Both the position numbers and the translations under genes were made by a program. Below, one piece after another: positions 17,891-26,700 of a DNA stretch of 64,000 nt; within the stretch, counting starts at the first letter, position 1, and each line of letters starts with the position of its first letter. Source of the stretch: Chlamydiales bacterium (lineage in GTDB: Bacteria; Chlamydiota; Chlamydiia; Chlamydiales; JAAKFR01); contig JAJACK010000001.1 in the NCBI GenBank assembly GCA_022601535.1, positions 912,893 to 976,892 on the forward strand, read 5' to 3'. The notes beneath the pieces are model-generated. The model made no database searches. It was not told where the DNA came from and saw only the letters and a program-made list of their open reading frames with translations.

Positions 17891-19397
17891 TTGTGTACCT
17901 CCTCCGGTAGTGGCGCACGACGTAATAATCAAAGAGGGGAGCGAAGACGTTGGCAAAGAGGATGGCAAGCATTACCCCTTCGGGGAAGGCGGGGTTGATC
18001 ACACGGATCAAGATGGTGATCATCCCTATCATAAAGCCGTAGATCCACTTGGAGAGGTTCATGCCAGGAGAACTCACCGGATCAGTTGCCATATAGACAA
18101 GTCCAAAAGCGATTCCTCCCATCATAAAGTGGCGGTAGGCGGGCAAGACAAATTTGGCAGAATTCCATGCCCCTCCGTCGATGCCGAGTGAGGAGAAGAG
18201 TTTAAAGGCTGTTGCTGTAACAAATACACCAAGTCCAAAGGAGAGCATGGTACGCCACGCTCCAATTCCAAAGAGGATGAGTAGAAAAGCGCCTAAAAGA
18301 CACGCTAGAGTGGAGGTCTCTCCCATGCTACCGGGGATATTGCCAAAAAAGAGGTTGCCATCGCTAAATTTGTCGTATCCATAGAGCGTTTCACCGTAGT
18401 TGGCAGCCGAAATGAAATTGCCAGGCAAAAGACCGAGTCCTCCCTCTTGTAAAGGGGAGGTAACAAAGGCGCGCATCTGATCCCAACTGAGGCTACCAAC
18501 ATCTCCTTCAATGGAATGCCCTTGGCTCCACTGCAAAAAGTGCTTTTGGATCACATCGAAAGTGGAGACTTTATCCCCAAGAAATTTGGTGGCGATCGCA
18601 TCAACATGAACCCGTTTGATATCGGTGATGCACGCGTTGAGCCCTTGCAACGCACTTGCTTGAGAATAGCCATCCACTTCTGTCAGCTTGGCAGCTCCGT
18701 TGATCGTTGCTAAGCTTTTAGAGACGGCTTGTGAGTTGGTTCCAACCCAAATATCTCCTGTCATATTTCCGGGAAAGGTGAAAAAGAGAAAAGCGCGCGC
18801 AGTTAGAGCGGGATTTAAGATATTCATCCCAGTGCCGCCGAAGATCTCTTTTCCAACAACCACTCCAAAGATCACACCACAGGCGACGATCCAAAGGGGA
18901 ACAGTTGGGGGAAGGACAAGGGGATAGAGCATTCCTGTAACGAGAAATCCTTCATTGATTTCATGGCCACGGATACAGGCGATGATCCCTTCACACAAAA
19001 TTCCAACACCGTAGCTTACGATCAAAATGGGAAGAAAAGCAAAGGCTCCTAGAGAGAAAATTTTTCCAAAATGGGAGAAGGTGTAGGTGAAATAGCCGGA
19101 AAGAGTTTTTGATGCATCTAAGTAGGCTTGCATGGTATCGAGATCGCCACTTGTATAGACAAACTGTTGGACACCTGTGTTCCACATTGCCATAAGAACG
19201 GTGGGTAAAAGAGCAAAAATGACAAGGACCATCCACCGTTTAACATCAACGGCATCTCGAACAAAAGGGCGACGACGGACGTTGATTGCAGGCTCATAGC
19301 AAAATGTGTCTAATGCTGACACCAAGGGGCGAAGGGGAGAGAGAGGTTTCCCTTTTTCAAAAAAGGAGAGTTGGAAGTCTAAAAAACGTCTTAGCAT
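17877..19397 (-). CDS. nqrB: Na+-translocating NADH:quinone reductase subunit B
   Basis: A 506-residue, roughly ten-helix membrane subunit that binds riboflavin, FMN and quinone and forms much of the Na+ path. The sequence GGTGMNILNPALTARAFLFF is typical. The flavinylation region reads DGYSQAS, with Ser (codon AGT) where the family motif has Thr, so covalent FMN attachment here may differ from the standard. It is the first gene of the cluster; nqrA and nqrF are not in the window, as expected since chlamydiae keep them elsewhere. A 59-base gap separates it from the divergent AsmA-like gene. Confidence 0.95.
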   Translation of the reverse strand: MLRRFLDFQLSFFEKGKPLSPLRPLVSALDTFCYEPAINVRRRPFVRDAVDVKRWMVLVIFALLPTVLMAMWNTGVQQFVYTSGDLDTMQAYLDASKTLSGYFTYTFSHFGKIFSLGAFAFLPILIVSYGVGILCEGIIACIRGHEINEGFLVTGMLYPLVLPPTVPLWIVACGVIFGVVVGKEIFGGTGMNILNPALTARAFLFFTFPGNMTGDIWVGTNSQAVSKSLATINGAAKLTEVDGYSQASALQGLNACITDIKRVHVDAIATKFLGDKVSTFDVIQKHFLQWSQGHSIEGDVGSLSWDQMRAFVTSPLQEGGLGLLPGNFISAANYGETLYGYDKFSDGNLFFGNIPGSMGETSTLACLLGAFLLILFGIGAWRTMLSFGLGVFVTATAFKLFSSLGIDGGAWNSAKFVLPAYRHFMMGGIAFGLVYMATDPVSSPGMNLSKWIYGFMIGMITILIRVINPAFPEGVMLAILFANVFAPLFDYYVVRHYRRRYTIGKA

Positions 19398-19456
19398 ACT
19401 TTTTTGAAGTTAGCAAAATGGGTGCAAAAAGAGAAGAGAAAAAGTAAGCTGTCAGT

Positions 19457-22400
19457 ATGTGGAAACGGACACTTTTCATTCTTTCTTTTTTCGCGCTTTT
19501 ATTTGTTGCCCTTTTTCCCCTCGAACTCTTTTTAAAAACAGTTGAGTGGAAGACAAGAGGGGAGTTTAAAAAGCGGTTTGGAGCCGATTTTACTTTCGAA
19601 GATTTGGCGTGGCATAATGGAAAAGTACGTTTTATCCATGGAAAAATTTCTAAGGCTGGAACGTTTGAAGCTTCTTTTGAAGAGGCGACCTTTTCTCCCT
19701 ATGTCCATCTCTTTAAAAGAGAGATTGGGGGGACATTGAAGATTCACCATCCGAAGCTTCTTCACCAAAAAGAGGGGTCTCTTTCTCTACTTTCTAAGAA
19801 GAAAAAATTTTTCCCTTTTTTGACCTTTAATTTGAAGATGATCGTGAATGATGGTCTTCTCTTTTTGGAGTCGTTTAATGAGCCGATCGGTCTCAATCTC
19901 AAGCAAGAGATGCTTGGTAAAAAAATGGTGGGTCGATTGATTCTCGATTGGCAAGAGAAACCTTTTGAAACATTTTTCTCTCTAGAAGGGGAAGAGATGG
20001 AGGTTGCAGCCTGTTTTCGAGAGCACGATTTTCCCAAAGTTTCACAAGTGATGACCTATTTCTTTGGAGAGAAGATCCCTACGCATTTTAAAGAGTGGAA
20101 AATTTTAGATGGGCGGATCGATGGGAAAGTGACGGCTCAATTAAGTAAGGGGAAACCTTCTTATTTAGAAGGCTCTCTACATCTTTGGGATGTAAAAGCT
20201 TCGAATGACCCTCTCTCGATTTGCGGCCTTTTCAATACATGTGACGCCCTTTTTGATATTAATCCACAGAAAGCAGGTCAGTGGAATGGGGAGTTCTCTT
20301 TGCAAGGGGGGAATGTTGCGCTTAAAGAAGAGTATTTGAGTGGCATTTGGGATATCGACTCTCTCTCATCGATGATTTGCGTGAAAGAAGGGCAGGTTGA
20401 ATCGTCCTTTTTACAGGGAAGTTTTCTCGGAATGGAAGGGGAGATCGATTTTGATTGGCTCTCTAAAGAGACATTGATGCAGCTTAAATTCACCGGTTCA
20501 TCCAAAGAGGTGGTGCCCCTTATTCCTGAAAAATTTCAACCCCAATTTTCTCTAAGCTTTCCCGATGATCACCTAGAGCTAGAAGCGACCCTCTCCCACC
20601 ATCTCAATGGATTGGAACTCGATGGGAAGCTTCATTTCAATGAGGAGGATGTGCTCAATTTTGGATGTCAATTTGGAGGAGGCGTTGACAAATCGTTTGA
20701 ACTGCCAGAAGGAGATCTATTAGAACAGCTTAAATCCCAGTTTTGCCTTTCAAAAAAACGGCTTGGATGGTTTGAAGCGAGCCAGTTGCCTCTTGAAAAG
20801 TATTTTACACCCTTTTTCTTTGGAGATGTTCCAGTAGAGCTTTCAGGTGTTGTCAATGTGAAGGGAAATTTCGATGAGCGGTATCTCGTCATGTTCTATG
20901 ATGGAGAGAAGGTCAATTTTGAAACATCTTCCTTTGCTCTCACTGTTGATGAGATTTCAAATAGCCTTCACTACATCGACCTGATGACAGGTGACCATAT
21001 CGGTTATCTTCCCCTTAAAAATGGAAAACATGTACAGAAAAATTATGGGCTTACCTTCGATCACGTCGATACCTCTGTCCAATTTGAAAATCAGATGATC
21101 CATCTCAAGGAGATCGAAACGAATTGGAAAGGGTTGCCCTTTACAGGAAAAATAGATATCCACCTTGAATCATTGACCGATTTTGATCTTGAGATGGCAG
21201 GGGAAATGAAGCAGGGGTCTCTGATGGTAGGAAGGGAGCTCCTCTCCCATTTCAACACCTCTTTTTTGTCCAACCTCCCCCTTTTAGGGACATTCTCTTC
21301 AGACGGTTTTTCTTTTAAATTCCACAATGGAACGTTGGTTGATGGAACACTTGGAGGAAAGTGTTATTTCGAAATGGATCCTCTCTATGATACAACAGCG
21401 ACATTTGACTACAATCTTTTGCAACACCGCTTTACATTGAAGGAGAGTTGTGGTCATCTCCATGTTAAAGGGTTTCCTCTCGACTTTAAGCTTCCAACCT
21501 TAAGCTTTGATCGTGAGAAGATTGAAGGAGAACTTCTCCTCTTTTCAACCGATCGAACACTCCTCGATGTAAAAGGGAGCTTTGATCGATTGAAAGAAGA
21601 GATTTTGATCACGGGTGAAGATGTTTTGATCAAAGGGTTTGGAGAGGAAGGACATTACTATTTTCCAAAGATCACATGTGGCAATTGGATCGCCGATATT
21701 CAGACAAAAAATAGATCTGATTCGATTGAAATTGAAGAATTAAAGGTGACACACCCAGAAAAAGGAGAGCTCTACTTTTCAGGTTTATATAACAAAGAGC
21801 AAAAGCGATTGAGAGGAGAAGTTGAAAAACTCGAAATCGAACTCTCTCCCTTGATTTCTCGTTCGCTCTGGTCACCTAAAGGGCACCTTTCGGCAAGTGG
21901 AGAGCTCGACTGGACAATGGAAGAGGTGAAGGGTAATCTTCTAGCCTCATCGACCGATCTTGAATTTGGAAGTATCCCTTTTAAAGAGGGGAGAGATCTT
22001 AAGTTCTCATTTTCATCAGCTGAAGGACTCACTGTTGAAGGGTTGGAATTACTCGGAGAATACCGACTTGAAAAACTTCATTATGATTTTGATTATCAAA
22101 AGCTTGTATTAGATAACTTCGACTTTACTCTTCTTCCTGACCGCCTTCCTAAGGTTGCGGAGTTAGCAAAAAGTTTGTTTCCTGGAAAGATCCACGACTC
22201 TTTTTTTGAAGCGATCAAAGAGTTGAAGGAAGAAGATCTTTTGGAAGGGAAGTTGATGGTTGAAGTTTATCCCCAAAACCTCTTTTTCTCTCTCCACCTC
22301 AAAGACGGCCTCTACCATTTTTTGGATCAAAGCTGGGATTTGAAAAACTTCACCCTCTCTTACGATCCGATGGAACTCAACTTGAAAACAGAAACTTCTT

Positions 22401-23458
22401 GTTGTGGAAAAGAGTGTGCTATTCACCTGAAGACCGACAGCTTAACCTTGATGGAAGGGGAGTTATCGATCACAGATGAGAAGGATACATTGACAGCACT
22501 TTGGCAACGTTTTCCCAATCATGAATGGACGATCAAACAGATTGAAGGAGCATTTTTTGGATTTGCAGCAAACCTTGTCAATGAAAATCCAGACGGTTCA
22601 GACCTGCTTGAAATGAAAGGGAGTGTAGAAGTTGATCCTCAATTTCTCCCTCAACTTGGAGGGGTCTATCTCCTCACAGGAAATTTTGATCTACTGAAGA
22701 GTGATTTAGCAAACTCCACGTTTTATGGATCGATAAAAGGGAGTCATTGCACCTACGAATCGGTAGAAGTGGAGTCTCTTATCGGAGAGTGTTATCTCTC
22801 ACAAGCTCTTTTTGAGTTGCGAGACCTCTGTATCGATGATTGGTCGGGAAGGCTTTTCCTCGATCGGGCTGTTTTCTTCAAACAAGAAGATTGGCAGTTT
22901 CACCTCTCCCATTTAGCCCTTCAAGATTTTCGACTCTCTCGTCTCACCAGCAGATGGACGACAAGAGAGAGAGGAAAACGTCCTCTCTACCGCTCTTTTT
23001 TTATTCCCACATTTGAGCTCAATGATTTTAGTGGGACACTTTCTAATCACCTCAGTTACCAAGGTGGAGGAGAGCTCCATTTCACCAATTATCCCCGTAA
23101 AACTCTCTTCAGCCATCTCATGCTCGTTCCGACAGAGATCTCAGCGCGGATTGGCCTCGATTTAACAAATTTGATCCCAGCTCGTGGAACGATTGTATAT
23201 ACCATTGAAGAGGGGAAAATACATCTCAACGATTTCCAAGACGTTTTTAGCGATGGAAAACACTCCCGCTTCTATTTAGCAGAAAATAGTCCTGCAACGA
23301 TTGGATTTGATGGAGAGATGAATATCAGTATTAAGATGAAACAGTACAACCTTTTGTTGAAATTAGCAGAGCTTTTCACCATTTCGGTTAAAGGATCTGT
23401 TTTCCAGCCATCCTATGTTTTTACAAACAGCAGTGAATTGGTCAAAGCTCCAGGTTGA
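19457..23458 (+). CDS. AsmA/TamB-like large periplasmic protein
   Basis: A 1333-residue protein with one N-terminal membrane helix (LFILSFFALLFVALFPLELF) and a very long beta-strand-rich body of repeated short amphipathic strands, as in AsmA, YhdP and TamB. The C-terminus (LTNLIPARGTIVYTIEEG, then ISIKMKQYNLLLKLAELF, then VKGSVFQPSY) resembles the AsmA-like C-terminal region. Such proteins form grooved bridges carrying lipids from inner to outer membrane. Which subfamily it belongs to cannot be settled by eye. It is a single gene, ends in a 17-base convergent overlap with the following minus-strand gene, and has no partner transporter gene nearby. Confidence 0.78.
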   Translation: MWKRTLFILSFFALLFVALFPLELFLKTVEWKTRGEFKKRFGADFTFEDLAWHNGKVRFIHGKISKAGTFEASFEEATFSPYVHLFKREIGGTLKIHHPKLLHQKEGSLSLLSKKKKFFPFLTFNLKMIVNDGLLFLESFNEPIGLNLKQEMLGKKMVGRLILDWQEKPFETFFSLEGEEMEVAACFREHDFPKVSQVMTYFFGEKIPTHFKEWKILDGRIDGKVTAQLSKGKPSYLEGSLHLWDVKASNDPLSICGLFNTCDALFDINPQKAGQWNGEFSLQGGNVALKEEYLSGIWDIDSLSSMICVKEGQVESSFLQGSFLGMEGEIDFDWLSKETLMQLKFTGSSKEVVPLIPEKFQPQFSLSFPDDHLELEATLSHHLNGLELDGKLHFNEEDVLNFGCQFGGGVDKSFELPEGDLLEQLKSQFCLSKKRLGWFEASQLPLEKYFTPFFFGDVPVELSGVVNVKGNFDERYLVMFYDGEKVNFETSSFALTVDEISNSLHYIDLMTGDHIGYLPLKNGKHVQKNYGLTFDHVDTSVQFENQMIHLKEIETNWKGLPFTGKIDIHLESLTDFDLEMAGEMKQGSLMVGRELLSHFNTSFLSNLPLLGTFSSDGFSFKFHNGTLVDGTLGGKCYFEMDPLYDTTATFDYNLLQHRFTLKESCGHLHVKGFPLDFKLPTLSFDREKIEGELLLFSTDRTLLDVKGSFDRLKEEILITGEDVLIKGFGEEGHYYFPKITCGNWIADIQTKNRSDSIEIEELKVTHPEKGELYFSGLYNKEQKRLRGEVEKLEIELSPLISRSLWSPKGHLSASGELDWTMEEVKGNLLASSTDLEFGSIPFKEGRDLKFSFSSAEGLTVEGLELLGEYRLEKLHYDFDYQKLVLDNFDFTLLPDRLPKVAELAKSLFPGKIHDSFFEAIKELKEEDLLEGKLMVEVYPQNLFFSLHLKDGLYHFLDQSWDLKNFTLSYDPMELNLKTETSCCGKECAIHLKTDSLTLMEGELSITDEKDTLTALWQRFPNHEWTIKQIEGAFFGFAANLVNENPDGSDLLEMKGSVEVDPQFLPQLGGVYLLTGNFDLLKSDLANSTFYGSIKGSHCTYESVEVESLIGECYLSQALFELRDLCIDDWSGRLFLDRAVFFKQEDWQFHLSHLALQDFRLSRLTSRWTTRERGKRPLYRSFFIPTFELNDFSGTLSNHLSYQGGGELHFTNYPRKTLFSHLMLVPTEISARIGLDLTNLIPARGTIVYTIEEGKIHLNDFQDVFSDGKHSRFYLAENSPATIGFDGEMNISIKMKQYNLLLKLAELFTISVKGSVFQPSYVFTNSSELVKAPG

Positions 23459-23975
23459 GAGAGAGCTCTTTTGAAACAGCATTTTCCGCTTCTATAAGAA
23501 GGTGTTGCCAGTTTTTAATGATCTCTTCCCGCTTTCCACGAGTCACAGAAGTGGGAGGATCAATCGAAAGGTGGAACGTGTCGGGATCCTCACGCTCTCC
23601 ATCGGTGATAAGGATCACACCAGGCTCAACAATGAAAGACTCATAGAGATCTTTGAGCATTTGAAGATTTTCACGCAGCTCTTGAAGCTTTTTGAGATTT
23701 TCTTCAATAACAGGAATCTTATCTTTGTCGATTGTATTCCAATTGTTTTTATAGATGAAGATCGCATCATCTGCAGACGCAATTTTATTCTCTGCAATAT
23801 CGAGGTTTGCGTCGAGAATTTCACACATTTTGTCCATCTGTCCAGGGTAGTTTGTATAAGCCCCAGCCTCTGTTGGATGGACGAGAAATGAAGAAAAATT
23901 GAGTTGATTTGGCTGTATAGCCAGCTCAATTTGCCTCGCTTCAAGTTTTCGATTGATCTCTTCTAAAGCCGTCAT
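23442..23975 (-). CDS. hypothetical coiled-coil protein, 177 residues
   Basis: No family recognised. It has no signal peptide or membrane segment and is acidic. Residues about 55-120 have heptad-like leucine and isoleucine spacing (NLKKLQELRENLQMLKDLYE), consistent with a helical hairpin or coiled coil; both ends are also helix-rich. Its last 17 bases overlap the end of the AsmA-like gene on the other strand. A secreted effector, chaperone or structural role cannot be told apart from sequence. Confidence 0.65.
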   Translation of the reverse strand: MTALEEINRKLEARQIELAIQPNQLNFSSFLVHPTEAGAYTNYPGQMDKMCEILDANLDIAENKIASADDAIFIYKNNWNTIDKDKIPVIEENLKKLQELRENLQMLKDLYESFIVEPGVILITDGEREDPDTFHLSIDPPTSVTRGKREEIIKNWQHLLIEAENAVSKELSLNLEL

Positions 23976-24010
23976 AGACTTAATTATACCTCAAAGCTAA
24001 CATTTCTTCC

Positions 24011-24586
24011 ATGTTTCAGCTTCTCTATCCACAAATTTGTTGCCACTGCGAATCTAAAACACTTAAAAATAATCACTTTTGCGATTTCTGCCTCTCCTTT
24101 TTTGAATTGATCCCATTATGGGAATTTTCTTCTGACTGCGGTCTAAAAATCGCGTCTACCTGTGATCATACAGGATCAATTAAGACTGCAGTTCAATGGC
24201 TTAAGAGAGGAAAGCTCACAAAGCTCATCGTCTCTCTTATGTTGATGCAGTTTGAAAAGCTTGGATGGGAGCTTCCCGATTTAATTGTTCCTATCCCGAG
24301 TCGAGGGAAGTCTCATTTTATCGAAGTTTTTGCAAAGAAATTGCAACGACCTATTTACAAAGGGCTTATTAGAAAGCCAGGCCTTTTACCTCAGATGAGA
24401 CTGCCCAAAAAAGAGCGTTATCTCCTTTCCTATGAGAGCTTTATTTTAAAGGAAGAGGTGGGAAGCAAGACAATTTTACTGATGGATGATCTGATTGGAA
24501 CAGGGGCAACGATCAGAGCAGCAGCGAGGCATTTTTACGGAGCAAAGGCAATTTACGCTTTCACCTTTAGTCGCCAATTTCTTTAG
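24011..24586 (+). CDS. ComF-like phosphoribosyltransferase-domain protein
   Basis: A 191-residue protein. Near the N-terminus cysteines in ICCHCESKTL and FCDFC form a probable zinc ribbon, followed by a type I PRTase fold with the PRPP-binding loop ILLMDDLIGTGATI. This is the ComF/GntX layout. In naturally competent bacteria ComF acts in DNA uptake; in many others its role is unsettled. It is a monocistronic gene, 35 bases from the divergent coiled-coil gene. No other competence gene is visible in the window. Confidence 0.85.
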   Translation: MFQLLYPQICCHCESKTLKNNHFCDFCLSFFELIPLWEFSSDCGLKIASTCDHTGSIKTAVQWLKRGKLTKLIVSLMLMQFEKLGWELPDLIVPIPSRGKSHFIEVFAKKLQRPIYKGLIRKPGLLPQMRLPKKERYLLSYESFILKEEVGSKTILLMDDLIGTGATIRAAARHFYGAKAIYAFTFSRQFL

Positions 24587-24628
24587 ATAGATTTTTTACT
24601 ATATCTAGCGTTATTATCTTTTCTTTCT

Positions 24629-26152
24629 ATGATAGATGTACTTTGTATAAAACAAAATTTAGACTTATTATTCACAACTGACCCTAGTCAACTTGCTGTT
24701 GAAGAAAGTGGTATAAAATTAAGAGTTAGAGCACCAAATGAGAAAGATCAAGCCAAGCTTCGTGAGGTGATCGAGGAAACCTTTGCTTTTGCTTCGAAAG
24801 ATGAAGATGCAGACCATCGCCTTTGGGTCAAAGTTAGAGCTGATGATACAACAGTCACATACGCCTCTCCAGGTCACGTCTTAGAGGTTGTAAAAAGAAC
24901 CTTTCCTGATCTCCGTGTAGAAAGGGCGCTGCTACTAGAGGAAGAAACCGAAGAGAAAGTGGAGCTTATTCTGGCAGGGGAATCCTTTTATGCTGATAAG
25001 CGCGCTTTGATAGAATCTTCTGAGATGCTTGAAAAGCTTTTCACTGGAGGGTTTGCTGAAGAAGCAAAAAAGAGTATTGAACTGCAGCCTCCTGATTATC
25101 TTACTGATTTTGTTAATGGTAAGAACTTTAAGGTTGCTGTGGCATCTCTGCAAGGAGAGCCTCTTCCCGAAGGTGTCGATGTTAATGATTACATCGAACT
25201 TGCTCTTATTTTTGATTATTTTGAAGCAAAAGATTTAAGGGAAGGTAGTTGCAGAATAATTGCCAATGCTAAATTAGAACCAGAAGAGCTCCTTACTTTA
25301 TTAAGATATCCAACAAATCTATTTTTAGATGTTGTATGCGAGATAGAAAAAGAGTCTTTTAAAGCTCTGTATTTCTATCTGCAAATGTCTTCAGTTGAAG
25401 ATTTAAAAAATCTAGGAGTTACGGAGATTGTTAAAACTCCTCTTGAAAAAGTTTGTCGGATTACATCTGTGGATTGGGATGTATCCATTAGTGATCTGGT
25501 CGTTTCTATGATTAATAGGAAAAAACTTCCCTTATCTTTCTTTGGAATTCAAGAATTTTCACGTTTTGTAGACCTTGTAGGGGACTCTATTGCTTCATTA
25601 GAGCACTTTGATTTTAGATCTGGTGTAGTGATCTATACTACAGGATTTAAAAGTGATGATTTGCGCATGCTAGCTGAGAAGTGTCCAGATCTTCGATCTT
25701 TGGTTCTTCCTGCTAATATCTCTGGTGATATACTGAAGCATCTCAAGTCTTTTCCAAAGCTCACACATTTGAATTTAGCATATTGCGATCGGTTAAGACC
25801 TGGCGCACTAGAATCTTTAGAGTACACCCCTTTGCTTGAGTTTTTGGATCTCTTCCATTGCTCTAGCTTAGCACGAGATGAGCTGAAGCACCTTGTACAT
25901 ACACCTAAACTCACACATTTAAACTTAGGAAATTGCGATAACTTAGGGCCTGGTGCACTAGAACCTTTAAAGTACACCCCTTTGCTTGAGTTTTTGGATC
26001 TCTTCCGTTGCTCTAACTTAGCACCAGACGAGCTGAATCACCTTGTACATACACCTGAACTCACACATTTAGATATATCAGAGTGTGGCCAGCTTGATCG
26101 AAATGCAGTCCCTGAAAATCTGCGTCACTTACTTCCGCAAGACGGAGAGTAA
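24629..26152 (+). CDS. BTB/POZ and leucine-rich-repeat protein, probable host-directed effector
   Basis: A 507-residue protein with eukaryotic-type domains. Residues about 110-215 match a BTB/POZ domain (FYADKRALIESSEMLEKLF, then FTGGFAEEAKKSIEL), followed by a BACK-like helical stretch to about 330, and then leucine-rich repeats of about 25 residues (LTHLNLAYCDRLRPGALESL type) from 350 to the end. BTB proteins are adaptors for Cullin-3 ubiquitin ligases, and families of BTB, F-box and LRR proteins are known in environmental chlamydiae. There is no Sec signal; export by the type III system would be expected. Two LRR pairs are almost identical at DNA level, showing recent expansion. Confidence 0.85.
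   Translation: MIDVLCIKQNLDLLFTTDPSQLAVEESGIKLRVRAPNEKDQAKLREVIEETFAFASKDEDADHRLWVKVRADDTTVTYASPGHVLEVVKRTFPDLRVERALLLEEETEEKVELILAGESFYADKRALIESSEMLEKLFTGGFAEEAKKSIELQPPDYLTDFVNGKNFKVAVASLQGEPLPEGVDVNDYIELALIFDYFEAKDLREGSCRIIANAKLEPEELLTLLRYPTNLFLDVVCEIEKESFKALYFYLQMSSVEDLKNLGVTEIVKTPLEKVCRITSVDWDVSISDLVVSMINRKKLPLSFFGIQEFSRFVDLVGDSIASLEHFDFRSGVVIYTTGFKSDDLRMLAEKCPDLRSLVLPANISGDILKHLKSFPKLTHLNLAYCDRLRPGALESLEYTPLLEFLDLFHCSSLARDELKHLVHTPKLTHLNLGNCDNLGPGALEPLKYTPLLEFLDLFRCSNLAPDELNHLVHTPELTHLDISECGQLDRNAVPENLRHLLPQDGE
25761..26060 (+). repeat. 150-base tandem repeat in the LRR region
   Basis: Two nearly identical units, 25761-25910 and 25911-26060, each beginning TCACACATTT, with a third partial start at 26061. 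Each unit encodes 50 residues, that is two leucine-rich repeats, so gain or loss of a unit keeps the frame. Differences are few and scattered. Confidence 0.9.
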
Positions 26153-26156
26153 ATCG

Positions 26157-26693
26157 TTAGAAGGTGGTGTCGGGATTGGCTGAGATCTGCATCACACCAA
26201 TGATCTCAACACCTTCATCAACTGAAAGAAGCTTTGCTTTGATATCTCCTTTGATCGATGCTTCACCCCGTAATTCAAGTTTCTCTTGGACTGTGACATT
26301 TCCTTCTACCGATCCTTCAATAATCGCTTCTCGTAAATTGAGGTCAGCTTTCACTTTTCCTGTTGGGCCGATGACAACTTTTCCTTGAGAGAGGAGCTCT
26401 CCTTCAAAGGTTCCATCGATTCGGAGCAGTTTGTCGAAACTGAGCTCTCCGCGGAAAGTGACTCCCTCACCAAGCGTAGTTTCAGGATCATCCTCTTTGA
26501 CCATTCCTTGGAAATGGTGGGGGAGTGTCGATGCCTTCTCTTCATGGGACATGGGAGTTGCAAGAGGTTGGTTGTGTTGATGAGGAGTATCGAAGATGCG
26601 CGGTGGCACATCTGATGGCTCATATTTATTGTTATAGGTGGTATTTTCTTCTTTGTAATCCTCTAAAGGATTTTTTCCAGGACGTCGAAACAT
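26157..26693 (-). CDS. bactofilin
   Basis: A 178-residue protein. The first 75 residues are a hydrophilic, disordered tail; from GEGVTFRGELSF onward is the bactofilin domain, a right-handed beta helix built from short repeats with regularly spaced glycine (LRIDGTFEGEL, VVIGPTGKVKADL). Bactofilins polymerise without nucleotide and shape the cell; the Chlamydia homologue next to dnaA (CT276, BacA) affects cell size. I start at ATG 26693, with GAGGA in front; an upstream ATG at 26732 lies inside dnaA. Eight bases separate it from dnaA, so the two are probably cotranscribed. Confidence 0.9.
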   Translation of the reverse strand: MFRRPGKNPLEDYKEENTTYNNKYEPSDVPPRIFDTPHQHNQPLATPMSHEEKASTLPHHFQGMVKEDDPETTLGEGVTFRGELSFDKLLRIDGTFEGELLSQGKVVIGPTGKVKADLNLREAIIEGSVEGNVTVQEKLELRGEASIKGDIKAKLLSVDEGVEIIGVMQISANPDTTF

Positions 26694-26700
26694 ATTTTCC

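Noticed and set aside
17891-17968. Upstream extension of nqrC
   Set aside because: It is nqrB coding sequence in another frame; TTG 17890 has a perfect ribosome-binding site.
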